Source: Sisyra terminalis
Lineage: Eukaryota; Arthropoda; Insecta; Neuroptera; Sisyridae
Length of the DNA stretch: 64,000 nucleotides
NCBI GenBank assembly: GCA_958496175.1
Contig: OY292277.1
Span: 25,897,282-25,961,281 of the forward strand
Direction of reading: 5' to 3'
Positions 25,933 through 38,812 of this stretch are shown in pieces. The position numbers and the translations under genes are program-made. Below the pieces are notes generated by a model that was not told the origin of the DNA, did no database searches, and saw only the letters and a list, made by a program, of their open reading frames with translations. How positions within the stretch are numbered: the first letter of the stretch is position 1; the number at the start of each line of letters is the position of its first letter.

Positions 25933-26719
25933 TGAAAATTAAGTTACACCATAAGATTCGGAATAGTTAATAAATTAATTAATACTTTCTTATGTATCAT
26001 ATGTGTATACTTTGGCGATTTCAATCCTCGGTAGGAAAGCTGTCTTAATTAGTAGATATAGATAGATTCCATTGTCAGCTCCTAAGCCAATAATTTTTAA
26101 ATGGTGACTCCAATTCCGGCTCAGAAAACAATGTTTGGCTCTAGCTCCGGCTTCGATTCCAGTACAAAACTGTAATATTTTTTTGAACTCATAAGCATAT
26201 TTTTTAGTCATAAACAGCAGTGGCGTAGCATGCGATTTTACTACCCGAAACCGACCGGAGATTTGTCGCCTCCTAATTTTGCCTCATTAGCCAAGAAAAT
26301 AGATAGATAAAAAATTAATTACTATTAGATTCTTTTATTATTTAAAAAGCTCTTTGTATTTTTCTCAAAGCAAAATCTTTTATGGAATTAAATCAATGAT
26401 TAAAATCAATATACCGCCTCATTTTCTTGTGCCGTCCACGATTATGGTCTCCCCGGCACTCATCACGCTACGCTACTGATAAAAAGTTGTCATCAAATAT
26501 CAATTAATATAATTTTTTCAACATTGAGGCATGATTAACTTACAAAGTTTAAAGAGTACTTTTAAGTGCTCACTGTACTGAATTCTATAAAAAACTATTA
26601 AGAACTGAAGTCGCTGAAGTTGCTTTACTGATACTAAGCTCGATTCATACTTTAATGGTCGAATATAGAGGGTAATAGTTTTGGGAAAAAGGTTCATTCG
26701 GGAATCGAGACAGTGAGAA

Positions 26720-28186
26720 TCCTACTAATATTCAAAAATTTAGACATTTAACTTCTGTTATTTTGACGCGAGTATTTTGAAAACTTTTGACGGTTTTAAA
26801 TCGTAATTAAGACCGACTTTATTAAACTTGACGATATTTTTATGTATAGACTAGCTGACGTTATCCTGCCAGTCTATATTAAATGGCTGTAAAAAATTGA
26901 ATTCAAAAATTTGTTCTTAAAACATTAAAACCTCCCTTAGCAACCCGCAGCATCCGTCGCTGTACCTTTTATAACTTACCATCAAGATATACATTTATCA
27001 ATAAAGTTTTGATAAAAATTGCTATACCTCTAAAAATCACTACACGATCCTTCACTCCTTATCCTCAACAAACAAACAGTTTTACATTAAACGGTAATAA
27101 TATTTCATCTTTAACGGCACGTTGATTATTAAATTTGAAATTTCGATTATTAGACCACATGTTCTTACCTACAAACTTGAACATTTTCTTTAACCTTTTT
27201 AAGGGAGGAATTTAAAAAAAAAAAAACCTTTCTTATTAGATGTCTGCAATGTATAAGGATTACACCTTCCAAATTTCATCAGTCAGTTGGGACAAACAAT
27301 AAATATATAATTATATATATAAAGATAGACTATACTATTCCTCACGGTTTTTCTCCGCAAAATTTTTCTTCAGATAATAATACCCGAGTAATAATATACA
27401 ATACTAAAAACGATAAATGTATTTATTTTGATTTAAGGATCAATTTGTTACTACCGATTGTACATTAGAAAAAAATTATAATTTTGATTGTATTTATGGT
27501 TTACTATTTTGACGATAATGGCTTACACATAAAAAATAGATATATGCTGTCGCGGGCTTTTTTATAGATATGTTTTAGATAAACATTACCATTATATATT
27601 ATAATCCTATAGCTCTAATGGTTTTTGCAGCGCACGCCTCAATAACTCGCATTTGGCAGAATTTTTTTGTACTTGCTTAATACTTATCGTTATATTTTGG
27701 ACAATTCACATATTATCTTTATAAATTATAGCCTGTATAATATTATGGTCTATTAGCTATACTATTGTAAAATTTCATTAAAATCCACTCATTAGTTTTG
27801 GCGTTAAAGAGTAACAAAGATTCATACATACAAACTTTCACATTTTAAATATTCGTAAGGATGCTGATTGATATATCTACGGATTATTTGGTTCACGTTA
27901 AGTATACCTACCATAGCTTTACGCAATGGACCATACTCTTTTTAGATATTTATAAATATTTTTTGAAAATTGATTGGTCATTGCATACAACTATTTTATT
28001 CAAAGCAACAGTTTATTAAATGTGTCTTTTAAAAGTCGACAAAATAGTGTTTTTATGTATGATTATGTTTTTCATAAAATAAATAAGAAAAATACAAATT
28101 TACATATACCACTACAAATAGCAAATCTAAAAAGAAAATATAATCAACAACTAAGTTTTGCAGACGAAGTCGCGGGCATCAGCTAG
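26720..28186 (+). mobile_element. Non-autonomous Helitron, split by a second Helitron
   Basis: The element starts TCCTACTAATATTC (26720) and ends GCGGGCATCAGCTAG|T (28186), the TC...CTAG termini and 3' T flank expected for Helitrons. Its two parts (26720-26850 and 27862-28186) align end to end with the uninterrupted copy at 16106-16529, sharing for example GACCATACTCTTTTTAGATA and the 3' GCAGACGAAGTCGCGG. No Rep/helicase frame is present. The 3' end lacks an obvious strong hairpin, so the class rests on the termini and on the insertion behaviour of the inner copy. Confidence 0.65.
26851..27861 (-). mobile_element. Inner Helitron inserted in the 26.7-28.2 kb element
   Basis: On the minus strand it begins TCCTTACGAATATTTAAAAT (from 27861) and ends ...GTCAGCTAG at 26851. 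The host reads ATAGA before it and TGCTGATTGAT after it. Removing it restores ATAGATGCTGATTGAT, which matches ATAGATGGTGATTGAT in the empty copy near 16215. The insertion is therefore between A and T with no target duplication, the hallmark of Helitrons. It has no intact coding. It shares internal segments with fragments at 14860, 15545 and 59295. Confidence 0.7.
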
Positions 28187-29107
28187 TATTACATAAGATT
28201 AATATTTCTAAGACCCTAACGCTATGAAAAGAAAATTGGTGGAAAATATATATGATGAACAATAGTAAATGTACCAACCGCAAAAAATAAAAAAGAACCT
28301 AACAAATTCATGAAACTTTTCCTATTTTCTAACTTTTCTAACTAATCATTTTAACTTCTCTTACAATTCTTTCCTGTTAAATCCACTTTTATTTATTTTT
28401 TTTAAACTTCGCTTTAAAGCTTCTTGTTTCTAACTTGTTTTATAATAGATCAAGTGCATTTGACTTTATAAGGCAAGTCGACATAACGTTAAAATAAATA
28501 AAATCGAAAAAAACACTAGCAGAAAAAAATATAGTCAAAGGAAAATAATGAGAATCAAATATACGAAGCACGTTCGCGAAGAGACGATGACCAGCCTGGG
28601 CAATTTCGATCAAAATATACAGAGAAATCGTTTCTATCGAGAGAAAAAAAGAATAAATTAAAATGTGTCATATCCAATCGGAAAAGTAAAACACGTTCAC
28701 TGTATTAAATAGTTTAAGTAATTAATGTAATTTTAAAAAATTTTACTTGAAGACATTTCGAAATTAACATCTTGGTCGAATCACGGTTTGTATTACACAT
28801 GTCAAGATGATAATTTATAATTTATAACATTATTAATGCATTCATTTAGAAAATATTCCCATTACGGCTGAAAATAATGTTGATACGATATTTTTTGCGA
28901 ATTTTTATGCTGAAAATGTTTGTCGCGTTCTTGTAAAGAAATTTTTAATTAGTTGCAGTTTTCAAGTGTTGATGCATGAAATTATAATTGATGTAACAAT
29001 ATAATGACTTAATTAAGTCTCATTATGCATGTACTTACAAATTGCGTGAATTATTATTATCATTCAGTATGTTATTATTATTATTGTAATTATCTTACGT
29101 ATTGCAG
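28187..29107. other. Intron-like sequence upstream of the 29-kb exon
   Basis: A GC-richer patch at 28560-28640 (AGCACGTTCGCGAAGAGACG) and complex sequence at 28970-29050 (TTAATTAAGTCTCATTATGC) could be conserved intronic DNA. No exon is evident. Confidence 0.4.
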
Positions 29108-29255
29108 AAACGAGAGAAGAAAAAAATGCTGTACACGGACGAATGCATAAGTCTTGCACCATCTTTGTGTGGCTCGACTGAAGGAATTTTACTGTCGGAT
29201 GATGACAGTAATAGTACGGTGGTGGCCGGTGATTTGGAAGGTATTTGGAATGAAG
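29108..29255 (+). CDS. Probable coding exon, product unrecognised
   Basis: An open exon of 148 nt preceded by ...TATTGCAG and followed by AAG|GTAAGG, a near-consensus donor. It reads in frame as KREKKK, then MLYTDECISLAPSLCGSTEG, then an acidic and serine-rich stretch (SDDDSNS), and ends DLEGIWNE plus one base (phase 1). The acceptor is in phase 0, so the basic lead could come from an upstream exon; alternatively translation starts at the ATG at 29126 after a spliced leader. Its base composition and residue use (Asp, Glu, Ser, Gly, Trp, Cys) differ clearly from the Lys/Phe/Ile/Asn-rich noise ORFs nearby. The polypyrimidine tract is weak (TTATTATTATTATTG). An earlier donor at 29241 (GAAG|GTATTT) is possible and is also phase 1. 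I do not recognise the family. The end loosely resembles the acidic lead and D-x-EG-x-W of TEAD/Scalloped proteins, which is too short to assign. Confidence 0.6.
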
Positions 29256-29999
29256 GTAAGGCTTTTCACTATTATTTTACATTATTTTCAATTGGCTAAG
29301 AGATTCTTCGAGTCCATAACCATTATGACTTAGTTTCAAGGTTTTATTTGCGCAGGGTAATTACAAACAGTTCTTCACATTTCCTTTAAAACATAACATA
29401 TTGCCTACATACCTACATATTTATTAGTATTATTTTAAAACATTTTATCAAAAAAAATTCTACACAAAAATTAGTTATTAAAGAATTATTATTTATGCTG
29501 TATGTCCAATTCTGGAAAGTGGCAAAGCTCAGCAACATTGAAATGATCAGATGATGCTAAAGGAAAATCCTCGGTCATTTCTAGGAGCTAGTCGATATAT
29601 AAGGAATGGGATTATTCTGCGGCACTTTAACGTCGATGATGTCATTCAATTTATTAAGGGACTTAAATCTCATTATAAAAAAAGGGTGGAAGCACACCCC
29701 AAAAAGTTGACCCTAGTAACACTAAATGAACTCCCCAGAAGAGACTAAAAAGAAGGCATATAAATGCTCTATTGTATTCTTATAAGATTTAACAAATTTT
29801 TATCATACTGTTGAATAGTTTTAAATTTTATGCCCTGTTTTTTTTTTTTTTTTGTATACAGTATACAGTTGTTAAAATTTCTGCCGCAATTGTCCTCTCG
29901 TGACGGTGGTTAGAGGAACGTAATGTTTTTTCAACGTAAATTTCGTTGCCTGGCTCATTGGTAAATATCATTAGTTTTGTATTTTTGACCTTCATGTTT

Positions 30000-30755
30000 A
30001 GCTCTTACCTTAAGTAATTTTAGTGTGGGTCTAGGCAGATTTAGTATGTTTTCAGTAATTATTACTGAGTATCTGCTTATCTGATGTTGTTCACTGATAT
30101 TTCGTTAATAACAAATCCTGGTGTTTCGTTTCCCAGCGCTTCTTTCCTAATTCTTCCTGAGTACATACTAAAGGTAAGTGGAGAAAGGGTATTCTTGGCG
30201 GACAACTCTTTGTATTTCTATGTTATCTAACTTTCCATTTTCGACTATAATGTTGGCTTTTTGTTGGTAGTACATATTTTCAGTAATTGTGAACACTTCG
30301 CTACCAATATCATGCTTTATTTTATCGAACGCTTTCTCGTAATCGAAGAAACAAGCGTAAAAGTCTTTAATAACGTTCATACTTCTTGGTATTAGTATAT
30401 TGATGCAAAACAGAGCTTCTCTGGTTTCATTCCAATTATATCCTCGTTAAGTTTCTTATGTATTTAGTGGTGAATGGTTTTCAGTAGCAGTAAAAAAGTA
30501 TGACTCATTGGTTTATTGATGTTGATATTAGCCATTCTATTAGCATATGATTCGAAAATTTGGTTAAACAATTTTGTGCTTACAGATATATTGCATGTTG
30601 TCATCAATGATCAATTTCATAAGTTCTATTGGGAATTTATCCAGATCGTATGTCCTTCTGTTTTCTAAAAGAGTACAAAACTTCCTCATTAGTTCTTGGT
30701 CCTGTTTCTATTTCTCCTGCTATACCCCTTCTGATCTTTATATACTGAAAATATT
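30000..30755 (-). pseudogene. LINE reverse transcriptase fragment
   Basis: Reading the minus strand from 30755 downward with frameshifts gives, in order: a DKFPIELMKLIDD segment; MSHTFLLLLKTIHH before a stop, then IHKKLNEDI; TREALFCINILIPRSM; then ACFFDYEKAFDKIKHD (the conserved FxDYEKAFDxVxH of non-LTR reverse transcriptases); YYQQKA; IEIQRVVRQEYPFS (the normal RGVRQGCxLSP, decayed); and a ruined (F/Y)xDD region near 30060-30080. Open pieces are short and interrupted, so it is dead. The catalytic aspartates of the second motif are no longer readable. The family is an insect LINE of the RTE/CR1-like kind; the clade cannot be fixed by eye. Confidence 0.8.
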
Positions 30756-31024
30756 TTTAATGTTTTCTTTCCTTGTATGTATTGACTTCTTGGTAAATAA
30801 ATAATTATTAAATAAATGTAAGAATTTTAATTTTTACATGGAATACTATATTCCTATTACGATCTACTAGCATTTGAGTTTCCTGATTTTGAGATCATTC
30901 ACACGTCTTTTTGATTTCTTTGGAATGTTTAAAAAAGCATGCACTTGCACCCCAGCTTTATTTCTAGTTCCAATTGGTCAAGTCTCTCAACTATTAACTA
31001 TTAGGTTTGCATTTAATGATGGGC

Positions 31025-31110
31025 AGATTATAAATATTTGTCAATTTATGAACTTTAATTAACTTTATAGTCGTTAAAAAGCAACATAACGATTGAAAAT
31101 ATCGTAATTA
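31025..31110 (+). repeat. Possible 3' fragment of the SINE
   Basis: AAATATTTGTCAATTTATGA and TTAACTTTATAGTCGTTAAA resemble the SINE body (compare ATATTTTTCGATTACGG and TTAACGCTAGAGTCGTTAAA). The tRNA-like head is absent. Weak similarity. Confidence 0.3.
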
Positions 31111-34100
31111 CTATTGGAAAAATGTAAATTTTAATTTTTTTTTTGGTTATTTGGCATAAAGTGAAATTATTTTTGCGTTACTTTATTAGCCAAGGAATTG
31201 CCAACGCCATATTACCTCTATAATATATTTACAATCAACAAGTGCCATACCTTCTTTTCTATTATATAACGAAAGTTGAAGACAAAGATTTCTGGGAAGT
31301 TCCTTGCTTTTTTATATACATTCAGAGTGTAAATTTTATAGCCTTATAGCAATTATGGACTCCGGCAAGTATTATATTTGATTTTTTTCTTTGAGTATTA
31401 CACAACAGAATTGTTTATTGTTTTAACTAATAAATAATTGACCATTGAAAAATATTAACAAGGCATGTGATTTATAAATATCTGGAGAAAAAAATATTTC
31501 AAAAAACTTATTTTCAATGATACTTTAGTGCTGTTAAGGGAAAATATTATTAAAAACTCTTTAACCTTTGTGATTTTATTTTATCAACGTCAAATATTTT
31601 GCTGTTGTTAAATTCAGTGATTTATTTGAGATTAATTGGGCCAAAATTTGGCGTGAATTCTGCGTTCAGTCATACATGAAATTAATTTAAAAAATTATTA
31701 TATATTAAAGTTGAAAGTTGTGTACCGTTATAATTTATATGTTTTTATAATGTAAAATCTGTGAAGATAACCCGATCTTGATCTGACCTTTTCGGCTTAA
31801 TAACGCGATATTAAAATGAAATAAAGTTTGATTTATTTAACGCGTTGCGTTAAAATCGAAAAGAAATTTATTTTTGGAATTGCTAATGCATTTCACTAAT
31901 GCATTTCAACCTTTCGCAAAGAAATAAATTGGACTGTTGGAAATGTAAATAAGGCGAATGGTTTTTGACTTACTTTTATGGAAGTAATTGGATATGTAAA
32001 GCTTAATTTATTCATTTCTTTATTTATTGCTTTTGACGGAAATATTGTAGCTTTTTAATTTCTTGTAACAATACTACCTAGAACAAAAGTTTATTCTTAC
32101 AAATTAAAATAATGGATAACAAATGTTAAAATCACAATGTATTAGAGTTACAATACCTTATATCAATCCATTACAACTGATAACAACCATTGTAATAAAG
32201 AGTTATTCAAAAAGTAAAATTTACTTTTAACTTAAAATAAGTATATCCGTGTAAAACGTTTGTAGATTTTTGTAATATACAAACAATATGTTGAAAACGA
32301 AAACAATGTTTGAATAAAAAATTGTAACCTTTCGTATGAATGAATAGAGCAATTTTAACTAAAATTTAAAATTAGAATAATATTTTTGCTTTTTTATTAT
32401 CATATCTGTTATAATGAGATATTAACACATTTGGAGATAAATATAGGAAAATTAACACATAAATCTAAATTTTCTTATGGTGAGCTACCCCTTAATAAAC
32501 TTACCCTTAAGTGGTATAATTTGTTCGCTGCATATTTCATTTTTAAGTTAGTATGTTTAATACTTCATATTTGGTTATTATGAAGTTTTATTTCTTTAAC
32601 AACATTATTTTCATATCTACAAAACGACATTTATTCTACAGATAAAATTTTATCTGGAATTTAGAGAAAACATGAACATTATACCTGGAAATAGTGGTAA
32701 ATTTAGGATTAAGTAGCTATCTTAAGGATATGTTCTTTCAATCCATGAGTGAAAATACCGACCTTAAGTAAAATAATTATCCATTACAGGCCTGGTAATT
32801 TCAGTAATGGATAGATAGACTTTTGCCTTAAGATAGTTAAAAAATAGAAATTATATAAATCCTATACTTTTATTCTCCATATATAGTATCACTTTTGTTA
32901 CAATCTTAACTTTTAATTACATAATTTGATTTGACGGGTTCGTTTGAAATTGAGTTTCACGATATACATCAATAACAATTTAATTTTATTTGACCAACAT
33001 TTATTTATTTCACACTACCCACATTTACTTATTTATTTACAACAATCGTTTATCTCGCTATTTAACTTGTACCTGATTGTACCTGGTTGATAATTGCTTT
33101 GTAATTGATTTCTGACTGTTCTATCTGCGGCACTTTCGGTCCTAATTTTGTTGTCTTTTCTTTTTTTCTCTAAAATCAAAAAATCCTCAAAGAAACATCT
33201 AGAACATCTTTCATCTCATTGTGCTTGGCCGCTTCCCCTTTATTTATATTCATGCTTTGATGATCACACAGCAGGACACCAAATGCAAGGCCAAGACATA
33301 AACAAAAATTTAAATCTTAGATATGTAACACTATTCCTAAATGAAAATTATTTTTTTTTTGTTTTCTCTTTCTTTTGGTTAAAAATTTATCTGGAAGATA
33401 AATATCATAACTAAGAAATAATTGCATCGGCTGTAAATAGTTAAATAGTAAAATAAAGCGTAAAATCTTCAAATTCTAATAAGGAATTATCATTGGTCAT
33501 TGGTCTTTGGTTAATTTTTCTCCGAATTATATACTAACGTAATTTTTTGTACAGATCCAATTTTCAAAATTTATGATTTGAATAAAAAGACAGTCGAAAA
33601 TTATTTTATTTATTCACTTTGTGTCATTCATTTTAAAATGGAAGAAAGAACAAAAGAGAGTGTTACAGCAGGAAAGAGACAATCAATATCTGTTATCGCT
33701 ATTGCTATCATGAAGTTGTCGGCTAAGCAATGGTTTATATCATTATGTGTAGATTGTGATCAGTTTTGTTAATATGCAAGATAGCCAATATGATAACGCT
33801 AGCAATAATAATAGCAGACACATTTTTTTAGAACATTTTTTTGCTTTCTGATTTTTTTTTCTATTGAAAATTTTATATAACCACTAAATGATTATTTTAA
33901 AAATATTGGCGGAAAATATTATCTCTGGGTTTTGTTAAGTGGCTCTTATAAGGCTGACTAAAAATTTGCTAATCGGTCTTTATCTTAGTACTCAATAATT
34001 GTAATTAAAAGTCAAAAGAAATATAAAAAAAATATATTGCGATCGAGGGAACCCCAGCATGAATTATTATGCTATCCTTTTTCTTCAACGCCAAATGTTA

Positions 34101-34231
34101 TTAAGAAAAAAAAAGTGTAAATTTTATATAACTGTTTGTTATTTTTTGAGGGAAATTATGTAAAGAAACGTATCATATCCAAAGATTTCATTTAATATTT
34201 TAAGGCAAATATTCATTTACTGACAATTAAT
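31111..34231. other. No gene seen
   Basis: A+T-rich, stop-dense. ORFs at 32386 and 33148 are short and low-complexity; the only notable item is the 18-bp segment at 33283. Confidence 0.55.
33283..33300 (+). repeat. 18-bp segment repeated in inverse at 46517
   Basis: ATGCAAGGCCAAGACATA occurs here and, as its exact reverse complement, at 46517-46534. Both read MQGQDI in one frame. Flanking sequence does not align obviously. Confidence 0.5.
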
Positions 34232-34390
34232 CCTACTGGAGGCCAAGTGGTCATAGTGGGCACTTTAAAACTAGTAGATGCAGGGTTCGATTTTTGTATT
34301 TATAAAATTATCAATATTTTTCGATTAACGGTTTTCAATTACCCCTAGAGCTGCTTAACACTTCAGAAGTTTGATAACAATAAAAAAAAC
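34232..34390 (+). mobile_element. tRNA-derived SINE, copy 3 (diverged)
   Basis: Starts CCTACTGGAGGCCAAGTGGT and has the B box GGGTTCGATTTT, then TTTTTCGATTAACGG and CCCCTAGAGCTGCTTAA, ending in AATAAAAAAAAC. It is more diverged than the others. Confidence 0.7.
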
Positions 34391-34427
34391 TGACAATAGA
34401 CTAATACACTGGATCAACAAATAAATT

Positions 34428-34950
34428 TAAATGTTTAAAAATGTTCTGAACTAATATCATTAAATACTGTAGCTGTTAATAATTTTCAACTCTAATTGAT
34501 ACAATTTAAGAAATACTAAGTTAAAAATCGAAAAAAAATAGTTAATGTCAAAAGGCTTAAAACATGCTCCTATTGACCCGACATTAAAATGACGTCACAG
34601 TACACAAACTTCAAAATCCAATGAATGTTTTTCTGTGGCAATTGTACTTAAACACAATAGAAAAGATTTTTTTAATCCTTTCAACATTATGTAAATGATT
34701 TAAGCCATTTACAATCTACACAACCTCTATTAATAAGAAAAAATAAATTATAATTGTAAGGGGTTAAAATTGTTTTCCATGGCAAAAAATTATGAAAAAT
34801 GTCAATAATCCTTTAAATTACTATTGTTTATATGGTAACCGTTCTATGATCTATTTATATCTCGGTATCAATACGCGTATTGATGCGTACTGTGACGTCA
34901 CAAAAGACCTATGGTTTTTGGACTCTCATTTACTTACTAAATTTAAAAAA
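34428..34950 (+). repeat. Dispersed repeat with CRE-like palindromes, copy 1
   Basis: Aligns over more than 400 bp with 60605-61020: AAAAATGTTCT-AACTA-TATC, ATTAAAATGACGTCACA, GTACTTAAACACAA, GTTTATATCTCGGTAT. Copy 1 contains TGACGTCACAGTAC (34590-34603) and its exact inverse GTACTGTGACGTCA (34887-34900), plus an 18-bp perfect palindrome centred on ACGCGT (34867-34884). Non-coding; class unknown. No target duplication identified. Confidence 0.7.
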
Positions 34951-37900
34951 AAAAATTCTGTAAAAATGATTTTTTTTATAACTAAAATTGGTTTCTCCTC
35001 ATGTTTATAATGTCCTTTGTCCTTTACCGACTAAAGAAATAAAAATAAAAACGTGCATATGGTTTATTATAAACAAAGTACTATATCTGAGTTATATAAA
35101 AATAAATATTAAATAAAAATAATATTGTTTATTAAGAGCTACACATAATTAATTGGAGCGATTTTTCCTGCTTTCCTTTTAATGGTAGCCTTTATTTCCC
35201 GCGTGGTTGAATTTAATTTAATTCCCTTACATTTGACTTACTTGCCCTTTAATAATTTTGTGTTACATGTACAATAATGCCTTTTTAAATTTAAGTGATT
35301 CTTAGATAAACAGTTCCATAACAATACTAAACAATCATCAGCGCCTCTGGCGTAAACAAATCAAAATGACTACCCACCGATACGTACAAATATAATCATC
35401 GATAAAAAAAATTATTGTTTAGTAAAAGAAATTTAACTGCAATTAGGATTTTTAAGTTCATACAAAATAAAAGCTACCAAAATTTACATGAGTTCAAACA
35501 TAGAGATGATGAAAGTGAAGTGGTTACAGAAAAAAGGTCATTTTTTGGTTTACCTCGCACTAATTTTTGAAAATTTTTAGCCTTTTCCTGTTTCGACGGT
35601 TAAGTACTAATTTAATATTTAAATACTCAAAATACTTCAGAGAGTTATCAAAATTTCGCTATGTGTTTCTTGAGAAATGATTTATTTATATGCTTTCTTT
35701 TTATATGATTTATTTATATGATTAGCTTGACAGGTTATTAAGGTACCTATTTCTATAACTTTTTTGTAGAATTGTTTTTGGTTAACTATTTTAAGGAATA
35801 TTTTTCTAACATCAACTATGAAAAATGCAAAAAAACGTTCTTCATGAGAACCATTTCAAAAATTTCTAGTCTTAATACAAACAATAAACTGCCTTATTCC
35901 TATATAACTCCTATTATTACCATCACTGATTTCACCAATCAATTTTTCGGTTCAGAACAAAGCAACCGTCACCTCTCATAGAAATCATCGAATTCTTCTT
36001 CTCATTTTGATTTAAAGTGAAAATCAAAACTTCAAAATCATTCTTAGCAATTTGATATTCAATAACTCTATTACTGATATTATAGATGCGTAATAGTTGC
36101 GCACTTTAATTTTCATCACCCAAAGGGACCCAATATTCTAATAAACGTTCATTAATATCCATTTGAAATTAATTCTATATTATTATTACTTTAAAAGCAC
36201 CTCTATAGTTTTTATTCATTTCTTTTTTTTGCCATATTGAATTTATTTATTAGTAAGTTAGAGATATTTTATGGGTTGGCTTCGAAATTGAAGTGGAAAC
36301 TATATAGGTTTTTGAAAGTTATTGATTTATCAAAATATTCAAGATGGCTTTTATCTTTAGGAATGGAAATAACGGTCTGTTATAGATTGAGAATGAACGT
36401 TATCTTTTTATTTCAGCTATAATTTTCTGCTAATGACTGATAACGTTCACAAAAATCTGCAAAAAGGCTTCTAAGTTTTTACGATTGAATAGCTATAAAG
36501 GCATTTTTTTTTACTTTCGAAAATATAAATTTCTCTAACGGAACTTCCGTTATCATATCTAATAAATGGCAAGTGATGACATTGTCACGACAAAAGAATA
36601 TATAAAAAAATCATCATCCCGACGATCGATGAAAACAACATCTTCCTTAACACGACCACCATGTCTTTAGTTCTAGTTATCTTGTTGTGCTAGACGAAGA
36701 CTAATTTCTTCATGACGTTATAGACGTATTTTTACTCTGGTAATTTTTCAAAATTCCATTCGACCATTCGAAAAAGTTATATTGAGCTTTAACTACTCAA
36801 TATTGAGCTCATTGAATGTTTCATTTGGTCCAACTTGGTGATAACAGCTGATAATAGTAATAAAATTTATGTTTATATAAGACTGACGCCACTTATTATT
36901 AAAATAGTATTAGGAACTTGGAAATGTAAAAATTGAAACAATTTATTATTACAAAGTTATTTTTATTCGTTGGCTTTATCAGTAAGACTATGAATAGATT
37001 CAAATCAAAAAGAGACACAGCCACGCGGCGGTTTTACTGAATGAAATGCGGTCTTTGTTTGCAAATAAAAAACAAAGAAAACGAGAAAATTTTCAACAAA
37101 TATTATCTCATTTACTTAACGAAAATCAATCATGACCTCATTAATAACACAAGGAGTAATTCAATCATATTTTTTCGCTAGAGTTATTGATTTTCTCACC
37201 TGCCGTGAACAATAAGGCATTAACAAAAGCCAATATGGATAAAGGGGGGAAAATAATTTTTGAAAAATTGAATTTAGTATTTGAGTTTTAATTTACGCTG
37301 GTGCTCATAACAAAACGTTAATTATCAAGTTTAATTTATCTATTAGCAGATATTTCTTATGGCTTTTTTTAAATAAAATTCAATTATTTATTAGTGGTTT
37401 AGTAACCAAAGGTGCTGGTTTATTGATACAGCTGAACTTAGTTTTTTTTTCTTTTGAAAAACTTGAATTTTATTGAATTGTTTGAAGTTGTAATCTTATC
37501 TTGGTCGTGTGTCGATTAAATTTGTCATATTTGCAGTTTCATACTGGCGTCTTGGCTAATTGAGATAATATCCGTGAGTAACACATACCTGTCCTATATC
37601 TATATAGATATGTACATAGTTTTTCCATTTTAATTTTTTCTTTTATCAACGTTAAAACCCATAATTTATAATTGGAAATGATTTGATAAAATTGAAACTT
37701 TTTCGATTTTTTGTCAATTTTTAGTAATAGTAATTATATATATATATACAGAATTTTTACTATAATATATAATGAGTTTAACTAAGATATTAAAAATTAA
37801 AACTTTAGAATTGAAAGAGTAAATCTATCCTGGCATCCATTTTATATTTTTAATAATTTGTAATCACCATACTATGTAAAAGTTTCAGTAGCTGTTACTT

Positions 37901-38812
37901 TTGATTCCTGGTAATTTCTCGGAATTTATTCTCCAATAGACTATTGTTCCAAATAACTTTTTCCTCGAAAGTTCTCTGAATTCAATTATGAATTGACTTT
38001 CCATATAAATAATGAATTTTAATAAAAAAAGTTTCTGTCTTTATGAATGTAATTCGAGATTAACGTAACTCGGTTTTTGACGTCTTTTAATCCCTGAGGT
38101 CGGAAAACCTCATTTTATTATACTAAAACTCCTCATAATAGATATAGTATTATAATTTATTTCAAATCAATTCTTTCATTTCAATTCAAAATTTTATTGT
38201 CGGAAATGGTTTTGAAGTTTTGGGAATTATTAAATTCTTGACAAAATTCAATACTATTTGAAAACCAATACAGAGGAACTATTTGACAGTCGAAATACGT
38301 GTTGGAGTGCAATACAAACAGCATACATTTATGGAATTAAATTAGTAGGTACAAATATAGATGCTTGTATACATAAACAAGACGGAGCAGTACTTGAAAT
38401 TCTAAAAGATAATATTATTATCAAAAATTAACTTAAAGCCACTTCAAAGGTATATTAGAGAATTTTTGGTATTTGAAAAATAAATGGCTGAAACTTTTTA
38501 TTTAAATTTTGTTTCGATTTAATAGTTAATAGTTAATATATTAAATCAACACATTATCAAAACATTATCAACATTTAGTAGGCAGCGATATTTTTTTACA
38601 TTATGATTTGAATAGGAAACAAAGTATTGATCCAAATGCAGGAAAGTCATTTGAAATCCACACATTCTCTAATAAAAATAAATTATACTTCTTAAGCCGC
38701 CTTATGAGAGGAAGTTACCCGTTTCCTAGCAACGAATAAACTATTTTTTGAAAATTAACCTACTTTTTTGGAATTCATAACTGAGTCAAAATAAAAATAA
38801 AATATTTGATAA
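34951..38812. other. No gene seen
   Basis: A+T-rich with a TA run near 37736 and a mildly richer patch at 36590-36720 (CATCATCCCGACGATCGATG). No exon or element recognised. Confidence 0.5.

Noticed and set aside
30874..31000. THAP-like or LINE-like reading on the minus strand (RNKAGVQVHAFLNIPKKS)
   Set aside because: Zinc-binding cysteines and histidines of a THAP domain are missing, and the similarity to 11870-11935 is only about 40 bp.
37736..37758. TA microsatellite
   Set aside because: Ordinary simple repeat of about ten units, with no further meaning.
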